Origin: a virus | Strand: one strand, 5' to 3' | IMG/VR virus record: IMGVR_UViG_3300025674_000255 | Coordinates: 1-29,754 of that record | DNA: 29,754 bases | Shown: positions 7,876 through 16,446 of the stretch, one piece after another | Numbering within the stretch: position 1 is the stretch's first letter | Layout: the number at the start of each line of letters is the position of its first letter | Made by a program: the position numbers and the translations under genes | Notes under the pieces: generated by a model | What the model was told of the DNA's origin: nothing | What the model saw: only the letters and a program-made list of their open reading frames with translations | Databases searched by the model: none

Positions 7876-7883
7876 CAAATATA
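7876..7883 (-). promoter_or_regulatory. Promoter -7 element TATATTTG for phosphoesterase
   Basis: Minus strand TATATTTG fits TAnnTTTG exactly, 15 bases before the ATG at 7861. A TTG lies 23 bases upstream. The 67-base gap to the divergent gene is AT-rich. Confidence 0.6.
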
Positions 7884-7892
7884 AAAAAATGC

Positions 7893-7900
7893 GATATTTG
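7893..7900 (+). promoter_or_regulatory. Possible promoter -7 element (GATATTTG) for PP-loop gene
   Basis: Plus strand GATATTTG differs from TAnnTTTG only in its first base, 28 bases before the ATG at 7929. It is the only plus-strand promoter candidate for the only plus-strand gene, and is divergent with the element at 7876-7883. Confidence 0.35.
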
Positions 7901-7928
7901 AAGCGTCAAGCAAAAAACACCCTATTCA

Positions 7929-8774
7929 ATGAAGTCATGCACATCGATAAGCGGGGGCAGAACTTCCGCATATCTGGCGGCTAATTATCCGACCGATTAC
8001 AATGTCTTTTCCCTTGTGCGAACGATGGACAAGTCCTGCCAATTCCCTCACAGGAACATCAGGCTCATGATCGAAGACTACATTGAGAAGCCCTTCGTCG
8101 GCACATTGGAAGACGACGAAATCATCTACACCATCCTCGACCTTGAGCAACACCTCGGGCATCATATCCATTGGGTGAGCGGTGACCCTTATGAGGATGT
8201 GATCGAGAAGCGGGGGAACTATCTGCCCAACAAGGTGACGAGGTTCTGCACGACAGAGATGAAGCTCAAGCCGATATTCTACTGGTGGGCTGAACACATT
8301 GGCGAGCCTATACGGATGCAGATCGGATTCAGGGCAAACGAAGGGAAGAGAGCGAAGACAATGCAGGCAAAGACAAACGAGAACGGCCTGCTTGAGTTCA
8401 AGGCTACCTTCGGCAAAAATGTCAGAGGTCAGAACAAGTGGGAGATGGTCGAGTGGCAGAAGCCGTCGTTCCCCTTAATCGAGAACGGCATCTTCAAGGA
8501 CGAAATTCAGGCATACTGGGACAAGAACACAGATGTGTACTTCGCGCCCTTCAACAACTGTGTCGGGTGCTTTCATCGAAATCCGATATTCTTGCGAAAG
8601 ATGGCAGAAGAGCACCCCGAGAAGATGGAGTGGTTTGCAAAGCAGGAAGAAAGAGAGCGCAAGGGTCAATGGCGCAGCGACGTGAAATATCGCGACATAA
8701 TCAAAGCGAAGCTACAGATGGAGCTCTCCTTCGACGATTTCAGTGACTGCGATTCAGGATACTGCGGTCTTTAG
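7929..8774 (+). CDS. PP-loop (PAPS reductase / DndC-like) enzyme
   Basis: A 281-residue protein and the only gene on the plus strand. The N-terminal SGGRTSAYL (residues 8-16) is the ATP-pyrophosphatase PP-loop of the adenine nucleotide alpha hydrolase superfamily, which includes PAPS reductases and the phosphorothioation enzyme DndC. TRFCTTEMK (104-112) and NCVGCFHRNP (210-219) supply C107, C211 and C214; C274 and C279 lie in the C-terminal tail. This fits a possible iron-sulfur site, though the ligands are not proven. It would activate a substrate by adenylation, perhaps for sulfur transfer to nucleic acid or to counter host defence. No other dnd-like gene is near. Its last 21 bases overlap convergently with the protease gene. 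Likely a moron with its own promoter. Confidence 0.8.
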   Translation: MKSCTSISGGRTSAYLAANYPTDYNVFSLVRTMDKSCQFPHRNIRLMIEDYIEKPFVGTLEDDEIIYTILDLEQHLGHHIHWVSGDPYEDVIEKRGNYLPNKVTRFCTTEMKLKPIFYWWAEHIGEPIRMQIGFRANEGKRAKTMQAKTNENGLLEFKATFGKNVRGQNKWEMVEWQKPSFPLIENGIFKDEIQAYWDKNTDVYFAPFNNCVGCFHRNPIFLRKMAEEHPEKMEWFAKQEERERKGQWRSDVKYRDIIKAKLQMELSFDDFSDCDSGYCGL

Positions 8775-9350
8775 CCGCGCCTGCTCGGTCTTCGTCCTTG
8801 TCTTCATCTTATCGACGAACCACCCCTCAATGGAGAAGCCGCGCACCTTGCCCTCCTTGATGTACTCCTTCCAGACCTCATCATTGTCGATCTTCATCGA
8901 TACCATCCAAGTGCCGACGGGGAGGTTCATCTTGTAGAACTTGCTCTTGTCGTTCACCTCGTCCTCGATGATCCAAGACTCGACGACGCTCACGCCCTTC
9001 AGCCTGTCGCCCTCTTCGTGCTCGAGGTTGGTGCTCCTCTGGTAGCCGTTCTTCAGGAAGCTCTCCGACGCCTTGCGGGTGGTGTCCTTGCTGAAGTATA
9101 TGTAATATTCATCCCCTCCGTCGTTGCGGTAGATGGGCTTGTTGGGGACGAGTGCCGCGCCTGTCACGATGCGCTTGTCTGCGTCGCTCAAGGTCATGCG
9201 CATATACTCGGAGGAGAGGGCGACCCTGCCCTCCTGCTGCTTGGATAAGGCGACAAAGTTCTCCTCGATCGCGGGGTCGTAGACGAGGCTGATCGTGTCC
9301 ACTCCGGCACGCTTCTCGTCCTCCATCATTATCAGCTCAATGATCTTCAT
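8754..9350 (-). CDS. XkdF-like prohead serine protease (Peptidase S78_2)
   Basis: A 198-residue protein with the pattern of XkdF-type phage proteases: DPAIEENFVAL, GAALVPNKPIYR (64-75), a beta segment EYYIYFSKDT, LEHEE with H111, VSVVESWIIED with S125, then LPVGTWMVSMKIDNDEVW and VRGFSIEGWF. The His and Ser are the expected catalytic pair. It would cleave scaffold and capsid proteins during head maturation. It lies upstream of the scaffold and capsid genes but is separated from them by the PP-loop and phosphoesterase genes. The start ATG is the first in frame and 10 bases after the preceding stop. Confidence 0.8.
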   Translation of the reverse strand: MKIIELIMMEDEKRAGVDTISLVYDPAIEENFVALSKQQEGRVALSSEYMRMTLSDADKRIVTGAALVPNKPIYRNDGGDEYYIYFSKDTTRKASESFLKNGYQRSTNLEHEEGDRLKGVSVVESWIIEDEVNDKSKFYKMNLPVGTWMVSMKIDNDEVWKEYIKEGKVRGFSIEGWFVDKMKTRTKTEQARLKTAVS

Positions 9351-9359
9351 GGTGCAAAA

Positions 9360-9527
9360 TTAGTCATTAGCTCCGTACACGTCCCCGATGCCTTGGTTCA
9401 GGAGGTAGCCCTGACAGCACTCGATCTTGTAGGTGTTGTCTTCACAGAGGCACGCCCTGCGCCCTCCTCTCTTGCCTGAACGCCCCCATGTGAGGGACTT
9501 GTTGCCGATGGGTTTCTGGTAGCTCAT
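9360..9527 (-). CDS. Small Cys-rich phage protein (GIGDV type)
   Basis: A 55-residue gene with an ATGA overlap with the gene upstream and a stop 9 bases before the protease start. It has a basic Gly/Arg-rich segment (WGRSGKRGGRRACLCEDN) then YKIECCQGYLLNQGIGDV. Two cysteine pairs (CLC and CC) could bind metal. I recall similar small proteins (CLCxDNTYxxxCCxGxLxxQGIG) near tail genes in other Bacteroidota phages, so it is unlikely to be a chance frame. Function unknown. Confidence 0.75.
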   Translation of the reverse strand: MSYQKPIGNKSLTWGRSGKRGGRRACLCEDNTYKIECCQGYLLNQGIGDVYGAND

Positions 9528-9895
9528 TTCTTTCTTTTATATCCTCCACGCTCACCGATCTCTGCCAGTTCGATGCCGAGCTCCTTCAGCTTGGACGCTG
9601 CCCACCGCTTCCCTGCCTTGCCTCCCCAGAGGAGGTAAGAGATAGTCCCGCAGGCTTTGGTGTCGCTCTCGTCGTAGTACGTTTCTGCTCTGCTCAAATA
9701 GGAGTACATCCGACGGATCACAGCCTCTGTGATGGGTTTTTTTTGTGCGAGTTGCTGCGCTCTTATCTTCCCGGTCTGCGTCGCGCACTTGTTCTTGACC
9801 CGAGCGTTCAGGGCGATGCCCCGCTTGGCGTTGTTGCTTACAGCTTCAGGATAGTCGCTATAAGATTCGAGGATTGTCTTCAGTTTTGCTTTCAT
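9524..9895 (-). CDS. Conserved protein next to tape measure and prohead protease
   Basis: A 123-residue basic helical protein with ATGA overlaps at both ends. It carries SYSDYPEAVSNNAKRGIALN, NKCATQTGKIRAQQLAQKK, MYSYLSRAETYYDESD and CGTISYLLWGGKAGKRWAASK. I recall this module as common in Bacteroidota phages near XkdF-type proteases, in some cases as part of larger proteins, but I cannot name a function. Here it stands alone, three small frames from the protease, which suggests a role in head assembly. No catalytic motif is visible. Confidence 0.7.
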   Translation of the reverse strand: MKAKLKTILESYSDYPEAVSNNAKRGIALNARVKNKCATQTGKIRAQQLAQKKPITEAVIRRMYSYLSRAETYYDESDTKACGTISYLLWGGKAGKRWAASKLKELGIELAEIGERGGYKRKK

Positions 9896-11460
9896 CCGAA
9901 GGAGGCGTTTCGTTCAATTCTTCTGTCGAGTGCTTGGTTGTCTGTCATCTCCCCGCTGACCACATAGGCGCGGGTCGGCTTCTTCCCGAACTGGGCGAGC
10001 GATCGGGTGGCCTGTGTCATCGCTTCATTGCCTCCCAAGATGGAGACGTTCGGGAGGGTGGGCGTGGGTGCGCCCCCTCTGCCTGCTGATGCACCGCCAC
10101 CGCCTCCGAAGCCGTTGGGGATGGGCGTGCTCAAGATGTTGCGAACCTGTGCGAAGCCCGAGGCGAGGGTCAATCCTGCCGCAATCTGTGGCCCGGGAGG
10201 TGGCAGGGGCGTATTGGCGAGCGCGTTCGTGAATGCCTTGTATGTGTCGATGGTTGCCGAGGCGATGGCTGCGGCCTTGCCTGCTGCGCTCTCTCGTCCG
10301 AATATCTCACCGATGACGTTCAGCCCAGTCTGTGCGAGGGCGACCCTTGCTTCTGCAAATTGCTCCTCCGTCCTTTGCTTCTGCTTGGCGATCTGCTCCG
10401 CGATCTCCCCCTCTTTGATCTGTTCGTCGATGCGCTCGAGGTGTGCCTTCTTCCTCGCCTTGTCCATCTCGATCTGTCGGTCGAGCTCTGCGTTGAAGTT
10501 CTCCTCCATGATCGCCTCGTCCTCTTCCTCCATCGCGATGGCCTCCTTCATGGCCTTAATCTTGTCCTCGATGCTCTGCGTCTGCTGCTGCTCGGCTTTG
10601 CTCAATGAGTTCAGGCGGGTGATCATCTCCTTCAGTCGCTTATCCCTGCGCCTCTCAAGGTCGAAGAGTTCAGCCTCGGCCTCCCTCTGCCTCTTGATGT
10701 CCTCGGTCAGGCTCTCACTCATGGCCACCTCCTCGGCAATGATGCGGGCGCGTTCCCTTGCGATCTCGATCTGCTCGTCTGCTTCTTCCCTCTGGAGGCG
10801 TATGGCTTCGCGGAGTGCTGCGGCCTGCTCCTTTCTGCTCTTCGTTTGGTCTTCAGCGGCAAGCCTTAAATCTTCGATCTGCGCCCTTCTTTTTGCCGAA
10901 GTGAGTATCATCTCCGCTTCCTTCTTTTCGAGCTGATCTGTGGCTTCTGCGAGGCCAATGGCGAGCCTTGTCTCTCTTTCTATCTCGTCGCCCACTCCTC
11001 TGACGGCTTCCGCTGCCAGATTCGCGGCCTCCCTGAACTCTCCCTTGAAGACCAAAGTGATCGCTTTGCCGAGCATACTGATGCGGTCGATGACCACATT
11101 GATGGTCGCCCCGATGCCTGCGGTGATCTTGTTGAACATCTCCGCACCCTCTTGCGTCTTGCTGAACATGGTCGCCAATGACCCCACAGCGACGACGAGC
11201 AGGCCGATGCCTGTGGCTGCGATCGCTCCCTTCAGGGTGGTCATGGCCACGACCCCGCTCTTCGCTCCGTTCACGATGCCCCTGAAGGCTGTCACCGCCC
11301 CGCCCGTCATCTTGTCGAGCTGATTGGTCATGCCCTTTGTGGCTGCTGTCGCCTCCTCGGTGGTCTTCTTCGTCTCGTTGAGCTTCCCCTCGAGGTCTTT
11401 GATCTTGCCCTCGGCTGCTTGCGTCCGGGCGATGAGCTCGATTATAACTTCGTTCGCCAT
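9892..11460 (-). CDS. Tail tape measure protein
   Basis: A 522-residue protein from MANEV (ATG 11458-11460); a longer frame to 11496 would overlap the previous gene more deeply. It has an N-terminal helical section, a hydrophobic glycine-rich segment at ~78-100 (GAIAATGIGLLVVAVGSLAT), and a long charged coiled coil at ~165-370 rich in E/K/R/Q. A Gly/Pro-rich end follows (ANTPLPPPGPQIAAG, IPNGFGGGGGASAGRGG). This is the usual layout of tape measures, which set tail length and may enter the host membrane. At about 0.15 nm per residue the tail would be roughly 80 nm. The coiled coil is unusually dominant and repeats are not obvious. Its context, between tail proteins and small genes, agrees. Confidence 0.8.
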   Translation of the reverse strand: MANEVIIELIARTQAAEGKIKDLEGKLNETKKTTEEATAATKGMTNQLDKMTGGAVTAFRGIVNGAKSGVVAMTTLKGAIAATGIGLLVVAVGSLATMFSKTQEGAEMFNKITAGIGATINVVIDRISMLGKAITLVFKGEFREAANLAAEAVRGVGDEIERETRLAIGLAEATDQLEKKEAEMILTSAKRRAQIEDLRLAAEDQTKSRKEQAAALREAIRLQREEADEQIEIARERARIIAEEVAMSESLTEDIKRQREAEAELFDLERRRDKRLKEMITRLNSLSKAEQQQTQSIEDKIKAMKEAIAMEEEDEAIMEENFNAELDRQIEMDKARKKAHLERIDEQIKEGEIAEQIAKQKQRTEEQFAEARVALAQTGLNVIGEIFGRESAAGKAAAIASATIDTYKAFTNALANTPLPPPGPQIAAGLTLASGFAQVRNILSTPIPNGFGGGGGASAGRGGAPTPTLPNVSILGGNEAMTQATRSLAQFGKKPTRAYVVSGEMTDNQALDRRIERNASFG

Positions 11461-11594
11461 GTCATTCTTTTGATAGCCTTCACCGCGCCCCTCCATGTGG
11501 TCGGGAGGTAGTGCCTGCCCTTCGCGATTTCAACGTCCTTACTTATTCCCTTGTGCTCCTCCATCTGGAGCAGCTTGATGATTTCCGTGATCAT
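11442..11594 (-). CDS. Small basic protein before tape measure
   Basis: A 50-residue gene with an ATGA overlap with the large tail protein and a 19-base overlap with the tape measure start. Sequence features: an acidic/hydrophobic N-terminus (MITEIIKLLQMEEHKG) and a basic C-terminal helix (WRGAVKAIKRMTWRTKL). No family recognised. Tight coupling on both sides supports that it is translated. Confidence 0.6.
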   Translation of the reverse strand: MITEIIKLLQMEEHKGISKDVEIAKGRHYLPTTWRGAVKAIKRMTWRTKL

Positions 11595-14191
11595 GCCCTT
11601 TTGACTATGAATGAAGCGTCCGTGATCGTGAGCGTCGTGTTGCCGCTTGCCACCTTCTTGACTCCGATGCTGATGTAGTCCTCTGCGTAACAATGAAGCA
11701 GGCCGACAATCATGACCTCGCTCGACCCGTTCGGCTCGAATGCCACAAAGTTACTCTCGACCCCGTTCACAAGGATAGCGAACTGGAGGTCTTTGGTCGT
11801 CTCGTTGTTGAAGGAGGCGTGGAAGAAAATCTCGGTGATGAAGGTGTCGTTGTGGGTCATGCGCCCCGTCGTGAGGTTCTTCGTAAAGCAGGTGCATTGG
11901 TCGAAGGTGCTTGTGTCGTACTCTACAATTTCTTCGTAGCTCGTCGACATTATGATGCTCTTGTCCGTGTTGATGATCATGTCCAAGACGCGAGGGTTCG
12001 CCAGAAAGGTGAGGTGCTGAATCGCTCCCTGCTGTGCGATGCCTCTGCTCCTGCTCTGATATAGTTCGTCGGGCTTGATGAGGTAGTTGCTGCCCACCTT
12101 CAGAGCCCCCGCGAGCTTGAGCTCTTGGTTCGTTGGGGTCTGATCCCATGTGAGCGTGCCGTCGTTCGCATAGGTGGGGGTGGCTGTCGCCTTCACGTCG
12201 TAGGTGAACAGGTCGAGCGTCGCCCTCCCCTCCGTCATGTTGTAGCTGATCTTCTCAATCTTGTAGGGGCGCGTCGCCACCTGTATGGTGTCGTTCATCT
12301 CAAGGGTCAGCCAGTCCGTCGTGTCGAGGTAGGCGGTCATCTGGACGCGCCTCATCGCGGGGTTGAAGATGCGGTCGAGGTGCGGCCTCCAGTACTTCTC
12401 GAGGAAGGTGTTCGTCGTAATCGCTCTGCTCGGGGGTGTCTCAATGCTGAAGGCGATCGAGTTGTCCGATGTGAGCACAGGCTTGTCGTCCCATGTCCTG
12501 AAGTAGGGGAAGGAGGTTTGATCCACCACGACGGCCGAATCGTTCACCATCTTCCAAGTGAAGGTGGTCGTCTCATATCCTGCCCAGTAGAAGAGGGACA
12601 GCTCCACCTGTATCGGCTCGCCATCCGTGTCCATATACTTGTAGATTTCGAGGTCGGTCGTCCCTATGCGCACCCCTGCCGTGTCCACCTGATTCTCGAG
12701 CGTTGTCGGCATGATGACGAAGGGGCTCTCCACCTCGATGCCGTCGGATGTGAAGTCAAACAAGCCTGCGTTCTCGTACTTGACCGCTCCGTAATCTCTG
12801 GCGAAGGCGTTCTTGAAGCTGATGTTTGCGAGGTCTTCGCTCTCCTTGTGCATCAGCTTGACCGATTCGGGGACTTCCTGCTTGTCTATCTTGACGACGG
12901 AGGTGTCTATCTTGTCCGACCATTCCTTTGTCGCCCCTGCGTTGAGGTAGTCCGTGAGGGGGCTCATGGTGTAGGCCACCCCGTCGGAGGTGGTCAGCAC
13001 CGCGTTGAACATCTTGAGCACTCCACCTATGAAGTCGGTGATCTTCACCTCTGGCATCCCGTCCTCGATCAGGATGGTCGCCCCTGTCTTGAAGGTCGGC
13101 CAGTTGATGAGGTCGTAGACGAGGGTCGCTGTAAAGGCGAGCCCCTGCACCTCTTGCACTTGAAACTTGATCACATCACCCTGCTGCAAGAACATGGTCT
13201 CGTACCTTACGCCCGAGGGGCTTGTGATAAGGTGCGGAGCGTTCGGCGCGACTGCTCCATTCTTTATTGTTCGAATGTTAAAGGATCGCCCCGAGGTGAT
13301 GCTGCTGAAGTCCAGCTTGAAGGTGTAGTCCCCAACGGTTGCCGCTGTGAACTCGCCCGTCGTGTCGTTGAATCTGACGTCGTTGTCCGTGTTCTCTGTG
13401 AAGCCTGCGAGGTCGTTGTAAGATGTCCCCGCTGATACGCTCACAGCGAGCTCCGCGTTCACCTGTGCGTCGTAGCCGTCGAGGAACTTGCCGACCTTCT
13501 CCATCCCCATCATGTAGAGGTTGTCGTCGTCGATGGATGAGTCGAGCGTGAGGGTCTTGCTGATATGCGTGAAGCACTTGGTCAAGATGGTGCTCAATCG
13601 CACCGCAGGGCGTAGCTCTGCCGGGTGTATCGCTCCCCCATCTATGGCGATGCTGTTCTGCGCCATCCCTGCCGTCGAGTAGTTCCACGCTCCCTGCTCT
13701 CTGTCGCCGAAGTCAATGATCGGATAGCGCACCTTCCCGCTCTCCAGAGTGCCACCCCACGATGCCACGACGTTCGTGTAGGTCAGCGCGTGGTCGAGGT
13801 TCATGTTGATGTCGCGCAGGTAGTCATCCCCCCAGAGGGTGGTGAGCTGCTTGTTGCGCCCGTAGAAGTTTACCTCGTAGCTGTCGGGGATGTTGTTCTT
13901 CAGCGTGACATTCATCAGCTCCAGAACGCCCTCGAATATCTGCACGCCCTTGACGCTGATGGATGCCTCTGCCTTGTTGTGTACTGGGTAGGGGTCATCG
14001 ATGTCGAGGTTGTAGAAGTGCGTGAAGATGCCGTTGTTCGTGTCCGTCGCGGGGATGGTGAACGGGCGCGAGAAGTCCGTCCGCGTCGCCCCGAGGTCTG
14101 TCAGGTCTTTCGCCTGCTTAACGAGGGTGATGTCCTCCCCCTTGTATAGGTCAGCGGTGACTCCTCCAATAATTAGCGACACCCTGCTCAT
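11591..14191 (-). CDS. Large tail protein, possible hub/baseplate component
   Basis: An 866-residue beta-rich protein. The N-terminus (SLIIGGVTADLYKGEDITLVKQAKDL broken by TDFSRPFTIPATDTN) and the early blocks (GVQIFEGVLELMNVTLK, SYEVNFYGRN) form a beta-barrel-like domain resembling phage tail-hub proteins. The middle has GGVLKMFNAVLTTSDG and a long beta section; the C-terminal ~170 residues look like a separate beta-sandwich (ITEIFFHASFN, VAFEPNGSSEVMIVGLLHC). It overlaps neighbours by ATGA on both sides. In typical siphophages such proteins follow the tape measure; here it precedes it. It could carry adsorption or tail-tip roles. Assignment is from length, fold impression and position. Confidence 0.6.
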   Translation of the reverse strand: MSRVSLIIGGVTADLYKGEDITLVKQAKDLTDLGATRTDFSRPFTIPATDTNNGIFTHFYNLDIDDPYPVHNKAEASISVKGVQIFEGVLELMNVTLKNNIPDSYEVNFYGRNKQLTTLWGDDYLRDINMNLDHALTYTNVVASWGGTLESGKVRYPIIDFGDREQGAWNYSTAGMAQNSIAIDGGAIHPAELRPAVRLSTILTKCFTHISKTLTLDSSIDDDNLYMMGMEKVGKFLDGYDAQVNAELAVSVSAGTSYNDLAGFTENTDNDVRFNDTTGEFTAATVGDYTFKLDFSSITSGRSFNIRTIKNGAVAPNAPHLITSPSGVRYETMFLQQGDVIKFQVQEVQGLAFTATLVYDLINWPTFKTGATILIEDGMPEVKITDFIGGVLKMFNAVLTTSDGVAYTMSPLTDYLNAGATKEWSDKIDTSVVKIDKQEVPESVKLMHKESEDLANISFKNAFARDYGAVKYENAGLFDFTSDGIEVESPFVIMPTTLENQVDTAGVRIGTTDLEIYKYMDTDGEPIQVELSLFYWAGYETTTFTWKMVNDSAVVVDQTSFPYFRTWDDKPVLTSDNSIAFSIETPPSRAITTNTFLEKYWRPHLDRIFNPAMRRVQMTAYLDTTDWLTLEMNDTIQVATRPYKIEKISYNMTEGRATLDLFTYDVKATATPTYANDGTLTWDQTPTNQELKLAGALKVGSNYLIKPDELYQSRSRGIAQQGAIQHLTFLANPRVLDMIINTDKSIIMSTSYEEIVEYDTSTFDQCTCFTKNLTTGRMTHNDTFITEIFFHASFNNETTKDLQFAILVNGVESNFVAFEPNGSSEVMIVGLLHCYAEDYISIGVKKVASGNTTLTITDASFIVKRA

Positions 14192-15411
14192 ATCGTCACC
14201 ATGTTCTTCAGGTCATTGGCCACGCGGAAGGCGAGGGTGTAGTTGACGAGCTTGTTGTTGATGTGCTTCTGCTTCGCCACGTCTCCGCTTGAGGGGATCA
14301 GGGGGGTGATGGTCGTCCCATCGACGAGAAAGACCTTCTCGCTCTGCATCATGTCGGTGATCATCTCCCAGATGTCCTCCGGTTGGTATCCTGTGTTGAT
14401 GGTGATGCTCTCCTGCCCGTTGGCCTCAAAGATTCGCTCCGTGCCTTCGGTCTTGGTGTAGCTCACCGCGAGGGCTGCTGTGGTGAGGTAGCTGTTGTTG
14501 AACTCCCTCCGCTCGAAGGTCGCGCTGTCCTCCCTTGCCTTGAGTGCGGGGATGTAGTCATAAGCCCCGAAGCGATTCAAGAAGCCGATGAAAAACTGCG
14601 TGTACCTATCTGCACAGGCCACCTCCACGCTCATCCTCCGCTGTTCTGCTGCGCCATCTTTGGCGATGATGGTGTAGGTGTCATTGTATTGCGTTGCATA
14701 GCTGTAAACGCAGGAAAAAGACTCGACCGTCCCGCTGTCTGCGATGATGTCCTGCCTCCTTTTCTCGAGCGTCTGGCCATATAGGTCAGAGCCGAGCAGA
14801 ACATGGACGAGGCTCTCGGTTGTTTCGGTGGTGTCCTTGCCCGTCATGTCGATCGCGTAGTCGATGCCGTGCTCCCCCTCGATGACGAGGTTGTCGATGG
14901 TGGCTGTCAGGAAGGAGGTCGTGAACTGGAGGCTGTTCGGTATCACAAGGCCGTCGATGAAGTTGCTCATCGTTGCCCTCGAGCTGTGGGTCGAGTTCAC
15001 CCCTTGCGAGTATTTGGTGAAGCCACGAACAGCGAGGCGCGTGCCGGAATCTACAGGCGTGGCCGTGCTGTCGTCGCTCGTATATGTTGCCGTGCATTGC
15101 ACCCACACCGCCCCGGTCGTGTTGTTGTTCACTTGGGTGCTGTTCGCATTGAGCAGCGCGTCGGGCTCTTCAAAGCCGAGCTGCGACCTGATGAGCTGAC
15201 TAATGTCGAAGATGCCGACGTTGTTGCTGTCGGGCAGCTTGGTGAGGGTGTAGGTTGCGCTCCCCGGCTTGTCGCTTGGGTTGTCCCCCTCCCAGATGTA
15301 CACCTCGAGCTTGTACCTGAAGTTCGTTTCTGCGTAGGCCGAGTCGCTGATGTGATAGATCACAGGGCTCAAGGCGTAGATCGTGCCTCCGGGCTGTTGG
15401 TTGATCGTCAT
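14188..15411 (-). CDS. Tail-associated structural protein
   Basis: A 407-residue beta-rich protein. It begins with MTINQQPGGTIYALSPVIYHISDS and a fibronectin-like opening (YKLEVYIWEGDNPSDKPG, YTLTKLPDSNNVGIFDISQLI). It then has YTIIAKDGAAEQRRMSVEVACAD and RFGAYDYIPALKAR, patterns I recall beside tail-hub genes in Bacteroidota phages. No enzyme motif. It is coupled by ATGA to the genes on each side, and is probably part of the tail tip or distal tail. Confidence 0.6.
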   Translation of the reverse strand: MTINQQPGGTIYALSPVIYHISDSAYAETNFRYKLEVYIWEGDNPSDKPGSATYTLTKLPDSNNVGIFDISQLIRSQLGFEEPDALLNANSTQVNNNTTGAVWVQCTATYTSDDSTATPVDSGTRLAVRGFTKYSQGVNSTHSSRATMSNFIDGLVIPNSLQFTTSFLTATIDNLVIEGEHGIDYAIDMTGKDTTETTESLVHVLLGSDLYGQTLEKRRQDIIADSGTVESFSCVYSYATQYNDTYTIIAKDGAAEQRRMSVEVACADRYTQFFIGFLNRFGAYDYIPALKAREDSATFERREFNNSYLTTAALAVSYTKTEGTERIFEANGQESITINTGYQPEDIWEMITDMMQSEKVFLVDGTTITPLIPSSGDVAKQKHINNKLVNYTLAFRVANDLKNMVTI

Positions 15412-15986
15412 GCTGTCACTTGGTTTCTGATGTCCTCCTCGAAGGCTTCGATTATCTTCTGTTCGTATTTGTCACGCGCCTGCTCCTCGGGCTCGCTGAA
15501 GAAGTGCGTCGGCTCGATGCCAAACCACTTGATTTTTCTGTTCATTAAGAAGGCCATGCTCCTCATGTTGCTCTCCGTCTTCTCGATGAACTGCCCGGTC
15601 GTGAGGTCGCGGGGCTGTATTCTGCTTGCGTCGATCCAGTCTCTCATCTTCGCGGGCGGGATGCCTCTCCCCTGCGCCACGCCCTTCATGAATGGATAAC
15701 GGCCTCGGTCTAAATAGAAGCCATAATCGAGCCCCTTGTATTTGACCACGATGCTCTGGCCGTCCTCCTTGAGTTCATAGCCGAGGGACTTCTGAAGCCT
15801 TCCCGTGGCCTTGAGGTCGCGCTGCGCTTTCTTGAACTCGAAGCCTGTCGGCCTGCCGTTCTTCCATTTAGCGCGGACGTTCTTCCGTGTCTGCCGTGCT
15901 CCGAGGTTCTGCTTCGCCTTCTTGACGACCCAGTCGCCCATTTCGGTCAGCACCTCCTCGAGCCGTGGGAATTTAGCAGAGGCCAT
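15408..15986 (-). CDS. HK97 gp10-like tail completion protein (putative)
   Basis: A 192-residue basic protein. The middle LKATGRLQKSLGYELKEDGQ followed by VVKYKGLDYGFYLDRGRYPF resembles the core of HK97 gp10-like proteins, in which a TGxLxxSL helix is followed by a strand and a YxxYxxxG turn. A long N-terminal helix with FPRLEEVLTEMGDWVVKKAK fits too. Such proteins help join tail to head. It overlaps the upstream gene by 14 bases and the downstream gene by ATGA. Confidence in the fold is moderate because key features are short. Confidence 0.5.
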   Translation of the reverse strand: MASAKFPRLEEVLTEMGDWVVKKAKQNLGARQTRKNVRAKWKNGRPTGFEFKKAQRDLKATGRLQKSLGYELKEDGQSIVVKYKGLDYGFYLDRGRYPFMKGVAQGRGIPPAKMRDWIDASRIQPRDLTTGQFIEKTESNMRSMAFLMNRKIKWFGIEPTHFFSEPEEQARDKYEQKIIEAFEEDIRNQVTA

Positions 15987-16446
15987 CGGTCGTCGTTGCG
16001 TTTGGTGCGGTGATGCTGATCGTCGCGCTCCACCCTGCGAGGCTGTTCGTCTGCGTCTCGAGGAAGCTCTGGAGCGTCACCCCTCCATCGAGCTGAAGGT
16101 TGTCCGCGTGGCGGTCGCCCCTCCTGAACTCGTCGAGCCAGATGTGAAAGGTGAGGGCGCAGTCGTTTAAGATGTCCTGCACGTTGTCCGTCCCGTGGAA
16201 GGAGACAGGCGCATCCCGCACGTCGTCCTTGTTGAAGTCCACCTGATCGAAGATGCTGATGTTGAAGCTCCACGTCGAGGTCGCTCCGTTCATTGTGCAA
16301 TTCTCTGGTGTGATGTGGGCGATGGGGTATATGTTCTGCTTGTTGAGATCAACGTCCCCGAGGTTGCCGAAGGTGATAGTGTTCACCCTGCTCGTCGCCT
16401 CGATGGCCTGCCTGATCTGTCCGGTGATTCTGTAAAAGTTAGCCAT
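15973..16446 (-). CDS. Putative tail terminator / head-tail joining protein
   Basis: A 157-residue protein starting 9 bases after the tail chaperone stop. It has an N-terminal helix (YRITGQIRQAIEAT), a hydrophobic strand (IYPIAHITPENC), FNISIFDQVDFNKDD, and a C-terminal LQSFLETQTNSLAGWSATISI. Alternating helix and strand with a GWxxxxxI ending matches tail-completion proteins of other Bacteroidota phages as I remember them. The -1 frame extension of the chaperone ends inside its first codons. Confidence 0.5.
   Translation of the reverse strand: MANFYRITGQIRQAIEATSRVNTITFGNLGDVDLNKQNIYPIAHITPENCTMNGATSTWSFNISIFDQVDFNKDDVRDAPVSFHGTDNVQDILNDCALTFHIWLDEFRRGDRHADNLQLDGGVTLQSFLETQTNSLAGWSATISITAPNATTTDGLC

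Noticed and set aside
10007-10936. Plus-strand open frame of 309 codons, rich in S, A and L
   Set aside because: It is a shadow of the tape measure coiled coil on the opposite strand; serine/leucine-rich low complexity is the expected antisense of E/K/R codons.
12125-13435. Plus-strand open frame of 436 codons
   Set aside because: It is antisense to the large tail protein gene and mirrors its codon pattern; its product has no protein-like motif order.
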